64,000 nt of DNA from Ideonella sp. (GCF_016702655.1 NZ_JADJDO010000009.1:62001-126000); one strand, 5' to 3'; positions 28,798-38,593 are shown, numbered from the stretch's first letter. The notes: generated by a model not told the origin, from the letters alone. Translations and numbers: made by a program.

Positions 28798-29367
28798 TCA
28801 GGCCTTGGGCAGCGTCACGCCCGTCTGCCCCTGGTACTTGCCGCCGCGGTCCTTGTAGCTCGTCTCGCAGACCTCGTCGCTCTCGAAGAACAGCACCTGC
28901 GCGCAGCCCTCGCCGGCGTAGATCTTGGCCGGTAGCGGCGTCGTGTTGCTGAACTCGAGCGTCACGTAGCCCTCCCACTCGGGCTCGAAGGGCGTCACGT
29001 TGACGATGATGCCGCAGCGCGCGTAGGTGCTCTTGCCCAGGCAGATCGTCAGCACGTTGCGCGGGATGCGGAAGTACTCGAGCGTGCGCGCGAGGGCGAA
29101 GCTGTTGGGCGGGATGATGCAGCTCTGGCCGTGGAAGTCGACGAAGCTCTTCTCGTCGAAGTTCTTCGGATCGACGACCGTGCTGTGGATGTTGGTGAAG
29201 ACCTTGAACTCGGGCGCGCAGCGGATGTCGTAGCCGTAGCTGCTCGTGCCGTAGCTGATGATGCGGTGGCCGTCGGCGGCGTGGCGCACCTGCTTGGGCT
29301 CGAACGGGTCGATCATGCCGTGCTGCTCGGCCATGCGCCGGATCCACTTGTCGCTCTTGATGCTCAT
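28798..29367 (-). CDS. dcd: dCTP deaminase
   Basis: 189 residues, the normal length. Converts dCTP to dUTP in pyrimidine nucleotide synthesis. Motifs: SYGTSSYGYDIRCAPEF, the substrate-loop region LGKSTYARCGIIVNVTPFEPEWEGYVTLE with catalytic Glu, and AGEGCAQVLFFE. Located 33 bp downstream of fdhD on the same strand, probably read from the fdn operon. Confidence 0.97.
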   Translation of the reverse strand: MSIKSDKWIRRMAEQHGMIDPFEPKQVRHAADGHRIISYGTSSYGYDIRCAPEFKVFTNIHSTVVDPKNFDEKSFVDFHGQSCIIPPNSFALARTLEYFRIPRNVLTICLGKSTYARCGIIVNVTPFEPEWEGYVTLEFSNTTPLPAKIYAGEGCAQVLFFESDEVCETSYKDRGGKYQGQTGVTLPKA

Positions 29368-29400
29368 GCTGTCCTGCGGTTGCGTGGGCCAGCGCGCATT

Positions 29401-30262
29401 CTAGGAGCCGGTGCGCGCCGGCTCGGGCTCGGCGTCGAAACGCTCGAAACCGCTGTAGCAGAGGAAATGGCGGTTCGTTGCGCGCCCGAACAGCGCAAGG
29501 CCGAGGCGCGCTGCGAGCTCGAGCCCCATCTGCGTGACGCCGCTGCGCGAGACGACGATGGGCACGCCCATCTGCGCCGCCTTGAGCACCATCTCGCTTG
29601 TCAGGCGGCCGGTCGTGTAGAACACCTTGTCGCCGCCCGCAACATCGTTCATCCACATCCAGCCGGCGATGGTGTCGATCGCGTTGTGGCGGCCCACGTC
29701 CTCGACGAAGGTCAGCATCTCGTCGCTGGCGAAAGAGCGCGCAGCCGTGCACCGAGCCGGCCGACTTGTAGGTGCTCTCCTGCTGCCGCACCGCGTCGAG
29801 CAGGCGCACGAGCGCGCCCTGGGCAATGCGTGCGCCCGGCTCGCCGGGCGGCGGCAGTTCGATCGTGCCGAGCTCGGCCATCAGGTCGCCGAACATCGTG
29901 CCCTGGCCGCAGCCGGTGGTGACGACGCGGCGCGCCGTCTTGCGCTCGAAATGCTCGATGCCGCGGCGCGTGCGCACCGCGGCGGCCTCGACCTCCCAGT
30001 CGACGGTAATCGACTCGACGTCTGCGGCCGTCTCGACCAGGCGCTGGTTGCGCAGGTAGCCAAGTACGAGCAGTTCGGGCGCGACGCCGAGCGTCATCAG
30101 CGTGACGAGCTCGCGCTTGTCGACGAAGACCGTGAGCGCGCGCTCGGCAGGGATCGTGACCACGCGCCGCGCGCCGAACTCGTCGATCGCCTGAACCTCG
30201 CGCGTCAGCGGTGCTGCGGCCTGGGTCAGGCGCGGGGCGGGGTGCGTGCTCGTCGTCGTCAT
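29401..30262 (-). CDS. fdhD: FdhD, formate dehydrogenase sulfurtransferase, one frameshift
   Basis: Transfers sulfur to the molybdenum cofactor of formate dehydrogenase. The N-terminal part (ATG 30262) contains RRVVTTGCGQGTMFGD, with the loop cysteine typical of betaproteobacterial FdhD, and SAGSVHGCAL. The C-terminal part (TFVEDVGRHNAIDTIAGW, VSRSGVTQMG) is in the next frame. Removing one base of the AAA at 29732-29734 (TTT on the coding strand) joins the two. The break lies in an essential region while the rest of the operon is intact, so a sequencing error is likely. Confidence 0.9.
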
Positions 30263-30341
30263 GATGGACCGACTCTAGCGGCAAGGCCGCGAACGCGCGC
30301 GCGGCGCGGCCGATGGCCACGCACCAGGCAGGCGAGGCGAG

Positions 30342-30701
30342 TCAGGGCTTGGCGGGCGCGGCGGGCGCCGCCGGTGCCGCGGCGACCGCAGCGGCCGGCG
30401 CCGCCTCGGGCGGCGGCGTGTAGACGAATGGCCCGGGGTCGGTGCAGGGCGGCATGGCCAGCGGCGGCTTGACCTCCTTGCCCGCCTTCTTGGCCGACGC
30501 GAAGTAGCCCGCGGCCACCGCATCCTGCGACTTGCACAGCTTGTAGCCCTCGACCTTGCCGCCCCACGCCGCCTTCGCGGCGGCCTCGGCCGCCTTGGCC
30601 TTGGCTTCGGGGCTCGGCGGCGGCAGCTTGGCCAGCGCCGCGTTGCCGATCAAGAGCGCTGCGAGCAAGAGGCCGCAGCGGCGGGTGCGGATGTGCGCCA
30701 T
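30342..30701 (-). CDS. small exported protein of formate dehydrogenase operon
   Basis: 119 residues from ATG 30701, preceded by AGGAC. An in-frame upstream Met at 30743 would overlap fdnI. Signal peptide (CGLLLAALLIGNAALA), then KLPPPSPEAKAKAAEA, one CKSQDAVAAGYF segment with two cysteines overall, and an Ala/Pro-rich tail. Proteins like this follow fdnI in Burkholderiales FDH operons. No haem motif. Function unknown. Confidence 0.65.
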   Translation of the reverse strand: MAHIRTRRCGLLLAALLIGNAALAKLPPPSPEAKAKAAEAAAKAAWGGKVEGYKLCKSQDAVAAGYFASAKKAGKEVKPPLAMPPCTDPGPFVYTPPPEAAPAAAVAAAPAAPAAPAKP

Positions 30702-30739
30702 GAGGGTCCTGCCTTCCGGGCGATGGTGTTGGTGGCGGT

Positions 30740-31873
30740 TCATCGGGGTGCCGCCGCAGGCGCGGCGGGCGGCAGCGGCTCGGCCGAGCGCCGGGCCGGG
30801 ATCTTGCCCGCCTGGATGTCGCGGTACCAGAGTTCGTGATGCTCCTTGGCCCAGCCCTCGTCGACGTAGCCGGTGCGCATTGCACCGAGCGCGCCCTGCA
30901 TGCCGATCGTGCCGATGTAGATGTGGCCGATGAAAAGCGCCATCATCAGCACCGCCGAGACCACGTGAACGATGTTGGCGAGTTGCATGTTGGCGCGCGT
31001 GTACTCGATGTTCGGCACCAGCTTGTCGAGCACGAGGCCCGACGCGACGACGATCAGCCCGAGCAGCAGCACGCCGACCCAGAACACGAGCTTCTCGCCC
31101 GCGTTGTAGCGGTGCGACGGCACCTCGTGGCTGCCGATCAGGCCGCCGCCCTTGGCCAGCCACGCCAGATCGCCGGCACGCGGCAGGTTGTCGCGCGCGA
31201 AGGTCACGATCACGATCAGCAGCGAAACCGCGAACACCGGCCCGGCAAAGTTGTGCGCCGTCTTCAACGCGTAGCTCAGCCAGCCGAACAGCGTGCCGCC
31301 GATCACCGGCAGCAGCACGTACTTGCCGAACGCCATCACCAGCCCCGATACGGCGAGGATCACGAACGCGATCGCGTTGGCCCAGTGGGCGCTGCGTTCG
31401 AAGGGCGTGAAGCGCTCGATCTTGCGCCCGGTGTCGGGCTCGTGGCCGCCGAGCGTGCCGACGCGCCAGTAGAAGAGCCCGATCGCGCCGGCGACGATCA
31501 GCAGCAGCGCGCCGCCATAGGGGATGAGCCAGCGGTCGCGCAACTGGCGCCAGGCCTCGCCGGCGGTGGTGTAGCTCGTGCCGGGGTATTGCGTGAAGCC
31601 CTGGATCAGCACGCCGGCCTCGATGCCCTCGGCCGTCGTGGTGCCCGGCTCCGCGCCCGACTCGCGCACCGCGCGCCACAGCGGCGCGTTGTTGCCCGGC
31701 TGGCTCTTTTCCCGCTGGGCGTTGTTCTCGTCGGGCTTGGGTTCTGCCGGCGCGACGAAGCCCGCCGGCGCGCCGGGCGGCGCCGATGCGGCGCCCTGCG
31801 CAGCCGCATGCTGGGCCGCGGCCGCGAGCAGCATGCCGGCGAGCGCAAGGCGGAGCAGCCGAGTTGCGATCAT
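30740..31873 (-). CDS. fdnI: formate dehydrogenase cytochrome b subunit (gamma)
   Basis: 377 residues. Anchors FDH in the membrane and passes electrons to quinone through b haems. Signal-like N-terminus (1-25), a periplasmic segment of about 90 residues, then transmembrane helices starting at YGGALLLIVAGAIGLFYW. Haem-ligand-type histidines occur in TPFERSAHWANAIAF, LKTAHNFAGPVF and IVHVVSAVLMMALFIGHIYI. Longer than E. coli FdnI (217 residues) because of the N-terminal domain, as in FdhC/FdoI of Burkholderiales. Confidence 0.92.
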   Translation of the reverse strand: MIATRLLRLALAGMLLAAAAQHAAAQGAASAPPGAPAGFVAPAEPKPDENNAQREKSQPGNNAPLWRAVRESGAEPGTTTAEGIEAGVLIQGFTQYPGTSYTTAGEAWRQLRDRWLIPYGGALLLIVAGAIGLFYWRVGTLGGHEPDTGRKIERFTPFERSAHWANAIAFVILAVSGLVMAFGKYVLLPVIGGTLFGWLSYALKTAHNFAGPVFAVSLLIVIVTFARDNLPRAGDLAWLAKGGGLIGSHEVPSHRYNAGEKLVFWVGVLLLGLIVVASGLVLDKLVPNIEYTRANMQLANIVHVVSAVLMMALFIGHIYIGTIGMQGALGAMRTGYVDEGWAKEHHELWYRDIQAGKIPARRSAEPLPPAAPAAAPR

Positions 31874-31898
31874 GGTGTCTCCCCGTCGAGGCGCGGCC

Positions 31899-32135
31899 TC
31901 ACTTGACGCGCAGGTACTCGTTCTGGTTCTGCGCGCGCTTGGTCATCTGCTCCTGCCAGCTCGCCTTGTCGCCCGGCTTCCAGCCCGGCGCGACATAGGG
32001 TGTGCCGGCCACGTCCCAGGCCGGCTGACCGGCGCTCTTCGAAGCAGACGGGGTGGCAGGGCTGCTCCCGCCGCCGCAACCCGCGACCCCCAGCAGCACG
32101 ACCGACGCCACGGCCATCGCAACGAGGCGGCTCAT
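31899..32135 (-). CDS. small lipoprotein of formate dehydrogenase operon
   Basis: 78 residues. The lipobox LLGVAGC places the lipidated Cys at residue 20, after a short signal peptide; the mature part is Ser/Pro-rich and ends in KRAQNQNEYLRVK. ATG 32135 overlaps the fdnH stop (ATGA). It lies between fdnH and fdnI, so it is probably an FDH accessory protein. Function unknown. Confidence 0.7.
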   Translation of the reverse strand: MSRLVAMAVASVVLLGVAGCGGGSSPATPSASKSAGQPAWDVAGTPYVAPGWKPGDKASWQEQMTKRAQNQNEYLRVK

Positions 32136-32773
32136 GACTTGGTCGTCCCGCTTGCGGCCGGCGCGGCCGGCGTTGCCGAGGGCGCGCTCGGTTTGCCGTA
32201 GGCCGTGCCCCAGCCCCAGACCTCGCTGCCCTTGCCGCGCGCGAGCACGCGCGTGCGCAGGATGTCGGCGACGACGTCGCCATCGCCGCCGAGCAGCGCC
32301 TTGGTCGAGCACATCTCGGCGCAGATCGGCAGCTTGCCTTCGGCCAGGCGGTTGCGGCCGTACTTGTCGAACTCGGCCGCGCTGGCGTTGGCCTCGGGGC
32401 CGCCGGCGCAGAAGGTGCACTTGTCCATCTTGCCGCGCAGGCCGAACGTGCCGTTGGACGGGAACTGGGGCGCGCCGAACGGGCAGGCGTAGGAGCAGTA
32501 GCCGCAGCCGATGCAGACGTCCTTGTCGTGCAGCACGACGCCTTCCTCGGTGCGATAGAAGCAATCGACCGGGCACACCGCCATGCACGGCGCATCGCTG
32601 CAGTGCATGCAGGCCACCGAGATGCTCTTCTCGCCCGGCTTGCCGTCGCCGAGCGTGACCACGCGGCGCCGGTTGACGCCCCAGGGCACGTCGTGCTCGG
32701 CCTTGCAGGCCGTGACGCAGCCGTTGCACTCGATGCAGCGCTCGGCATCGCAGATGAACTTCATTCTTGCCAT
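32132..32773 (-). CDS. fdnH: formate dehydrogenase iron-sulfur subunit (beta)
   Basis: 213 residues with four 4Fe-4S clusters' worth of cysteines: CIECNGCVTACK, CMHCSDAPCMAVCPVDC, CIGCGYCSYACPFG, and CTFC together with CAEMCSTKAL. It relays electrons from the FdnG molybdenum site to FdnI. The C-terminal membrane helix of E. coli FdnH is absent; the chain ends in an Ala/Pro-rich tail. Overlaps the lipoprotein gene downstream. A structured repeat separates it from fdnG. Confidence 0.95.
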   Translation of the reverse strand: MARMKFICDAERCIECNGCVTACKAEHDVPWGVNRRRVVTLGDGKPGEKSISVACMHCSDAPCMAVCPVDCFYRTEEGVVLHDKDVCIGCGYCSYACPFGAPQFPSNGTFGLRGKMDKCTFCAGGPEANASAAEFDKYGRNRLAEGKLPICAEMCSTKALLGGDGDVVADILRTRVLARGKGSEVWGWGTAYGKPSAPSATPAAPAASGTTKS

Positions 32774-32790
32774 CTGGTTTCCCTTGCAGT

Positions 32791-32868
32791 CTCAGCCCTC
32801 GCCGGGCCGCCCCAAGAGGGCTGAGCTCCCCTCGGGGGACGATGCCGAAGGCATCTTGGGGTCGTCAT
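32791..32868. repeat. two-hairpin intergenic repeat, copy 2
   Basis: Arms CTCAGCCCTC (32791-32800) and GAGGGCTGAG (32816-32825) flank the same 15-base loop as the copy at 28721. The second hairpin has arms GATGCC/GGCATC (32841-32855). It lies between the fdnG stop and fdnH start, so it would be in the operon mRNA. Arm differences between the copies preserve pairing. Confidence 0.85.
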
Positions 32869-35835
32869 TCAAGCCGCACGCTCGATCTGGCAGACCGTGG
32901 TCTTGGTCTCCTGCATCATCGTCACGCTGTCGTAGCCGTAGGTCGTCGCCGTGTTGCAGGCCTCGCCGCGCACGATCGGTGCCGCACCCGCCGGGTAGTA
33001 CTGCAGCAGGTCCGCACCCTGCCAGCGGCCCGAGAAGTGGAACGGCATGAAGGCCGTCTCGCGGTCGACGCGCTCGGTGACGAGCGCCTTGACCTTGAGC
33101 CGCGCGCCCGTGGGCGTGCTGACCCATACCGACTCGCCGTGGCGGATGCCGCGGTCGTTGGCGGCCGCGGGGTTGATCTCGACGAACATCTCCGGCTGCA
33201 GTTCGGCCAGGTAGGGGTTGGAGCGCGTCTCCTCGCCGCCGCCCTCGAACTCGGTCAGGCGCCCGCTGGTCAGGATCAGCGGGAAGGTCTTGCCGATGTC
33301 CTTGTTCTTCTCCTGCAGCGTCTTGTAGAGCACCGGCATGCGCCAGAAGGCCTTCTTGTCGTCGTGGGTCGGGTACTTGGCGACGAGTTCGGGCCGGGTC
33401 GAGTAGATCGGCTCGCGGTGCTGCGGGATCGGATCGGGGAAATTCCAGACCACCGCGCGCGCCTTGGCGTTGCCGAACGGGTGGCAGCCGTGGTTCTTGA
33501 GGACCACGCGCTGGATGCCGCCCGACAGGTCGGTCTTCCAGTTCTTGCCCTCGGCCGCCTTCTTCTCGGCGTCGGTGAGCTCGTCCCACCAGCCGAGCTT
33601 CTTCATCAGCACGTGGTCGAACTCGGGGTAGCCGGTCGTGAGGTCGGCGCCCTTGGAGTGCGATCCGTCCTCGGCAAGCAGGCTCGTGCCGTCGCGCTCG
33701 ACGCCGAAGTTGGCGCGGAAGTTGCCGCCGCCGTCCATCACGTGCCTGGACGTGTCGTACAGGTTGGGCGTGCCCGGGTGCTTGAGCTCGGGCGTGCCGT
33801 AGCAGGGCCAGGGCAGGCCGAAATAGTCGCCGTCGAGCTTGTAGCCGGTCTCCTTGTCGATGCCGCCCTTGGCGCGCAGCGTCACGACGTCGAAGACGTT
33901 CATGTTGCGCATGTGCGCCTTCAGCCGCTCCGGGCTCTGGCCGGTGTAGCCGATGGTCCAGGTGGCGCGGTTGATCTCGCGCAGCACGTCCTCGGGGACC
34001 GGCTCGTCGACGCCCTTGACCTGCTGCAGCTTGTAGTTCTTGATGAGCTCCTTGCCGAAGCCGAGCTTGAGCGCGAGCTGGTACATGATCATGTGATCGC
34101 TGCGCGACTCGAACAGCGGCTCGATGACCTTCTCGCGCCATTGCAGCGAGCGGTTGGACGCCGTGCACGAGCCCGAAGTCTCGTACTGCGTGCACGCCGG
34201 CAGCAAGTAGACCGCGCGGTTGGGGTTCAGGTCCTCGGGCTTGCCGGGCATCGCCGCCATCGCCGCCGTGGCCGACGGGAAGGGATCGACGACGACCAGC
34301 AGGTCGAGCTTGTCCATCGCCTTCTTCATCTCGAGCCCGCGCGTCTGCGAGTTCGGCGCGTGGCCCCAGTAGAACAGGCCGCGCAGGTTGCTGCCCTGGT
34401 CGATGAGTTCGTTCTTCTCGAGCACGCCGTCGATCCAGCGCGACACGGTGATGCCGGGCTTGGTCATCATGCCCGGCGCGTACTGCTGCTTGATCCACTC
34501 GAAGTCGACGCCCCAGACCGCCGCGAAGTGCTTGAACGAGCCTTCGGCAATGCCGTAGTAGCCGGGCAGCGAGTCGGGGTTGGGGCCGATGTCGGTCGCG
34601 CCCTGGACGTTGTCGTGGCCGCGGAAGATGTTCGCGCCGCCGCCGGAAACGCCGACGTTGCCGAGCGCGAGCTGCAGCAGGCACGACGCGCGCACCATCG
34701 CGTTGCCGATCGTGTGCTGCGTCTGTCCCTGGCACCAGACCACCGTGCTGGGCCGGTTCTCGGCCATGATGCGGGCCACCTTCAGGCAGGTGGCCTCGTC
34801 GACGCCGCAGGCCTCCTGGACCTTGTCGGGCGTCCACTTGGCGAGGATGTCGTCGCGCACCTTGTCCATGCCCCAAACGCGGTCGGCGATGTACTGCTTG
34901 TCTTCCCAGCCGTTCTTGAACACGTGATACATCACGCCGAACAGGAACGGAATGTCCGATCCCGAGCGGATGCGCACGTACTCGTCGGCCTTGGCCGCCG
35001 TGCGCGTGAAGCGCGGGTCGACCACGATCATCTTCGCGCCCGCCTCCTTGGCGTGCAGCATGTGCATCACCGAGACCGGATGCGCTTCGGCTGCGTTCGA
35101 GCCGATGTACATCGCAGCCTTCGAGTTCTGCATGTCGTTGTACGAGTTGGTCATCGCACCGTATCCCCACGTATTCGCCACACCGGCGACAGTAGTGGAG
35201 TGGCATATTCGTGCCTGGTGGTCGCAGTTGTTACTCCCCCAGAGGGTCACCCACTTTCTGAGCAGGTAGGACTGCTCGTTGTTGTGCTTCGAAGAGCCGA
35301 CGATGAAGATCGAGTCCGGGCCGCTTTGCTTCCTGAGATCGAGCATCCGGGCGCTGATCTCGCCGAGCGCCTGGTCCCACGAGATGCGCTGGTACTTGCC
35401 GTCGACGAGCTTCATCGGCGTCTTGAGGCGGAACTCGCCGCGCCCGTTCTCGCGCACCGCCGCGCCCTTGGCGCAATGCGCGCCGAGGTTGATCGGCGAG
35501 TCGAACACCGGCTCCTGGCGCACCCAGACGCCGTTCTCGACCACGGCGTCGATCGCGCAGCCCACCGAGCAGTGGCCGCAGACGGTGCGCTTGACCTCGA
35601 CCTTGGCGCCGCCGGACTTGCCGTCGGCGGCGTCGGCAGCGTCGGCCTTGCGCACCAGCGCGAGCTGGCTCGCCGCGATGCCGGCGCCGACGCCGAGCCC
35701 GGAGCGGCGCAGGAACTTGCGCCGGTCCATGGTCGGGATTGCGCGCGCAATGCCGCGCGCGAGGCTGTCAACGAGCGCGCTGGAAGCGGGCGCCGGCGCC
35801 CCTCCCCCGCCCGATGGCCTTCGTGTCAACAACAT
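32869..35835 (-). CDS. fdnG: formate dehydrogenase catalytic subunit, Sec site encoded by TGC
   Basis: 988 residues from ATG 35835 (GGAGG upstream). Oxidises formate with a Mo/W bis-MGD cofactor. An N-terminal extension of about 35 residues precedes a twin-arginine signal (DRRKFLRRSGLG). A 4Fe-4S cluster motif CGHCSVGCAIDAVVENG follows. The active-site segment is NNCDHQARI-C-HSTTVAGVANTWG, with the catalytic residue at position 211 (codon TGC, 35203-35205), where E. coli FdnG has Sec196 encoded by UGA. A SECIS-like hairpin begins two bases after this codon, and the nearby tRNA-Sec carries a GCA anticodon, so residue 211 is predicted to be selenocysteine at least in part. Codons around it are unusually rare for this genome (AGA, CGA, ATA, GGA). 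Confidence 0.96.
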   Translation of the reverse strand: MLLTRRPSGGGGAPAPASSALVDSLARGIARAIPTMDRRKFLRRSGLGVGAGIAASQLALVRKADAADAADGKSGGAKVEVKRTVCGHCSVGCAIDAVVENGVWVRQEPVFDSPINLGAHCAKGAAVRENGRGEFRLKTPMKLVDGKYQRISWDQALGEISARMLDLRKQSGPDSIFIVGSSKHNNEQSYLLRKWVTLWGSNNCDHQARICHSTTVAGVANTWGYGAMTNSYNDMQNSKAAMYIGSNAAEAHPVSVMHMLHAKEAGAKMIVVDPRFTRTAAKADEYVRIRSGSDIPFLFGVMYHVFKNGWEDKQYIADRVWGMDKVRDDILAKWTPDKVQEACGVDEATCLKVARIMAENRPSTVVWCQGQTQHTIGNAMVRASCLLQLALGNVGVSGGGANIFRGHDNVQGATDIGPNPDSLPGYYGIAEGSFKHFAAVWGVDFEWIKQQYAPGMMTKPGITVSRWIDGVLEKNELIDQGSNLRGLFYWGHAPNSQTRGLEMKKAMDKLDLLVVVDPFPSATAAMAAMPGKPEDLNPNRAVYLLPACTQYETSGSCTASNRSLQWREKVIEPLFESRSDHMIMYQLALKLGFGKELIKNYKLQQVKGVDEPVPEDVLREINRATWTIGYTGQSPERLKAHMRNMNVFDVVTLRAKGGIDKETGYKLDGDYFGLPWPCYGTPELKHPGTPNLYDTSRHVMDGGGNFRANFGVERDGTSLLAEDGSHSKGADLTTGYPEFDHVLMKKLGWWDELTDAEKKAAEGKNWKTDLSGGIQRVVLKNHGCHPFGNAKARAVVWNFPDPIPQHREPIYSTRPELVAKYPTHDDKKAFWRMPVLYKTLQEKNKDIGKTFPLILTSGRLTEFEGGGEETRSNPYLAELQPEMFVEINPAAANDRGIRHGESVWVSTPTGARLKVKALVTERVDRETAFMPFHFSGRWQGADLLQYYPAGAAPIVRGEACNTATTYGYDSVTMMQETKTTVCQIERAA
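35165..35200 (-). promoter_or_regulatory. candidate bacterial SECIS element within fdnG
   Basis: Read on the minus strand, two bases after the TGC codon: lower stem CTCCAC (35200-35195) with GTGGGG (35170-35165), internal loop TACTG/ATAC, upper stem TCGCC (35189-35185) with GGCGA (35179-35175), apical loop GGTGT (35184-35180). The GGU of the loop begins 18 nt after the codon; I recall the same spacing in E. coli fdhF, where SelB contacts the loop G and U. Folding was done by eye. Confidence 0.75.
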
Positions 35836-35867
35836 GGTGTTGCCTCCGGGTTGAACGAGACAGGGGA

Positions 35868-36080
35868 TCAGGTGCGCGCGGTCTCGTAGTAGCGCTTGAC
35901 GTGCTCGGTCAGGCGGTAGCCGGCGGCGCCGCCGTCTTCCGGCGCCGCGGCCGCTGTCTTCGATGCGGCTGGCTGCGGCGCCGACGGCAGCAGGGCCGCT
36001 GCCGCGGCGAGCGCCCCGCCGGTGCCGGCCGCAGCCATCACGGCGCGGCGGTTGACGATAGCCTTGTCGGGTTCGCGCAT
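35868..36080 (-). CDS. formate dehydrogenase region Tat-target small protein
   Basis: 70 residues from ATG 36080, with AGGAGA upstream. A twin-arginine signal (VNRRAVMAAAGTGGALAAAA) is followed by a short tail ending GYRLTEHVKRYYETART. This is the small FDH-associated Tat-signal family always found upstream of fdnG in Burkholderiales. First gene of the operon, 32 bp before fdnG. Role unknown, possibly co-export or assembly. Confidence 0.88.
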   Translation of the reverse strand: MREPDKAIVNRRAVMAAAGTGGALAAAAALLPSAPQPAASKTAAAAPEDGGAAGYRLTEHVKRYYETART

Positions 36081-36172
36081 CTCGGATCTCCTGGTTGCGG
36101 CTGCGCAAACGGCCAGCCCCTCACACGACCTATGCAGTGGAATGCCTAGCCTCGTGCCGCGCAACATGGTTT

Positions 36173-36186
36173 GTCCCTAGTGGGAC
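36173..36186. promoter_or_regulatory. inverted repeat in fdn-selB divergent promoter region
   Basis: GTCCC-TAGT-GGGAC is a perfect 5-bp inverted repeat in the 186-bp gap between the divergent fdn operon and selB. Its place between the two transcription units makes it a candidate operator. No known regulator site matches it with confidence. Confidence 0.35.
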
Positions 36187-36266
36187 TTTCGCCTCTTGTC
36201 AGCTTCGCGTCATGCAACTGCGGCGCGGCTAACATCGCCCATCCGCGACCGCAACGCACGCCCACC

Positions 36267-38216
<1,950 letters not shown>

Positions 38217-38236
38217 ACCCTGCGCCCGCGGCCCAT

Positions 38237-38333
38237 GGAGGAGGATCGTCCCCCGGTGGGGCGTCCGGTCTGCAAAACCGGGTGGGGCTGCCCAGCGGTC
38301 CCAGGTGGGTTCGACTCCCACCCTCTTCCGCCA
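38237..38333 (+). tRNA. selC: tRNA-Sec with Cys anticodon GCA
   Basis: 97 nt. Acceptor stem of 8 bp (GGAGGAGG 38237-38244 with CCTCTTCC 38322-38329), G73, encoded CCA. D stem of 6 bp (38247-38252/38258-38263). Anticodon stem CCGGT/ACCGG around loop CTGCAAA (38270-38276), anticodon GCA at 38272-38274. Variable arm of 7 bp (GGGGCTG/CGGTCCC). T stem GTGGG/CCCAC with loop TTCGACT. The 8+5 acceptor/T helix, 6-bp D stem, long variable arm and position between selB and selA identify bacterial tRNA-Sec. E. coli has TCA where this has GCA, so it should read UGC/UGU, not UGA. The 260 bp to selA contain no recognisable gene. Confidence 0.95.
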
Positions 38334-38593
38334 GCACATGCGGCACCGCTGCGCTCGAATGTGTGGAAGCGGTGCTCGGCAATCGCTCCGTGGTCCACCG
38401 CATGCCGAACTGCGCCCGCCGTTTCAGATCAGGCCGGTGCGGCGTCCTGCGCAGCGAAGTGAAGGAGGAGGCGGCGGCCTCTGGCCGACGTCGGGGGACA
38501 TGAGCAGCGCAGGGCGCCGCGCCGGCCTGATCCTGCGCCGACGTCTGCACGCCTCCAAGCACAGCCGTACGGTCAGACCCGAGGCCTGACAGC

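Noticed and set aside
35203..35205. FdnG as a plain Cys-type formate dehydrogenase
   Set aside because: Cys-type enzymes exist, but the hairpin with GGU at the SECIS distance and the matching GCA tRNA-Sec next door would be unexplained.
32767..35889. Long open frame on the plus strand across fdnG
   Set aside because: Its translation is charged and Val/Arg/Asp-rich without domains, as expected for the antisense of a GC-rich gene; the minus-strand frame is a clear FDH.
38237..38333. Reading the tRNA as an ordinary tRNA-Cys
   Set aside because: tRNA-Cys has a 7-bp acceptor, 4-bp D stem, short variable loop and U73. This gene has an 8-bp acceptor, 6-bp D stem, 7-bp variable stem and G73, and lies between selB and selA.
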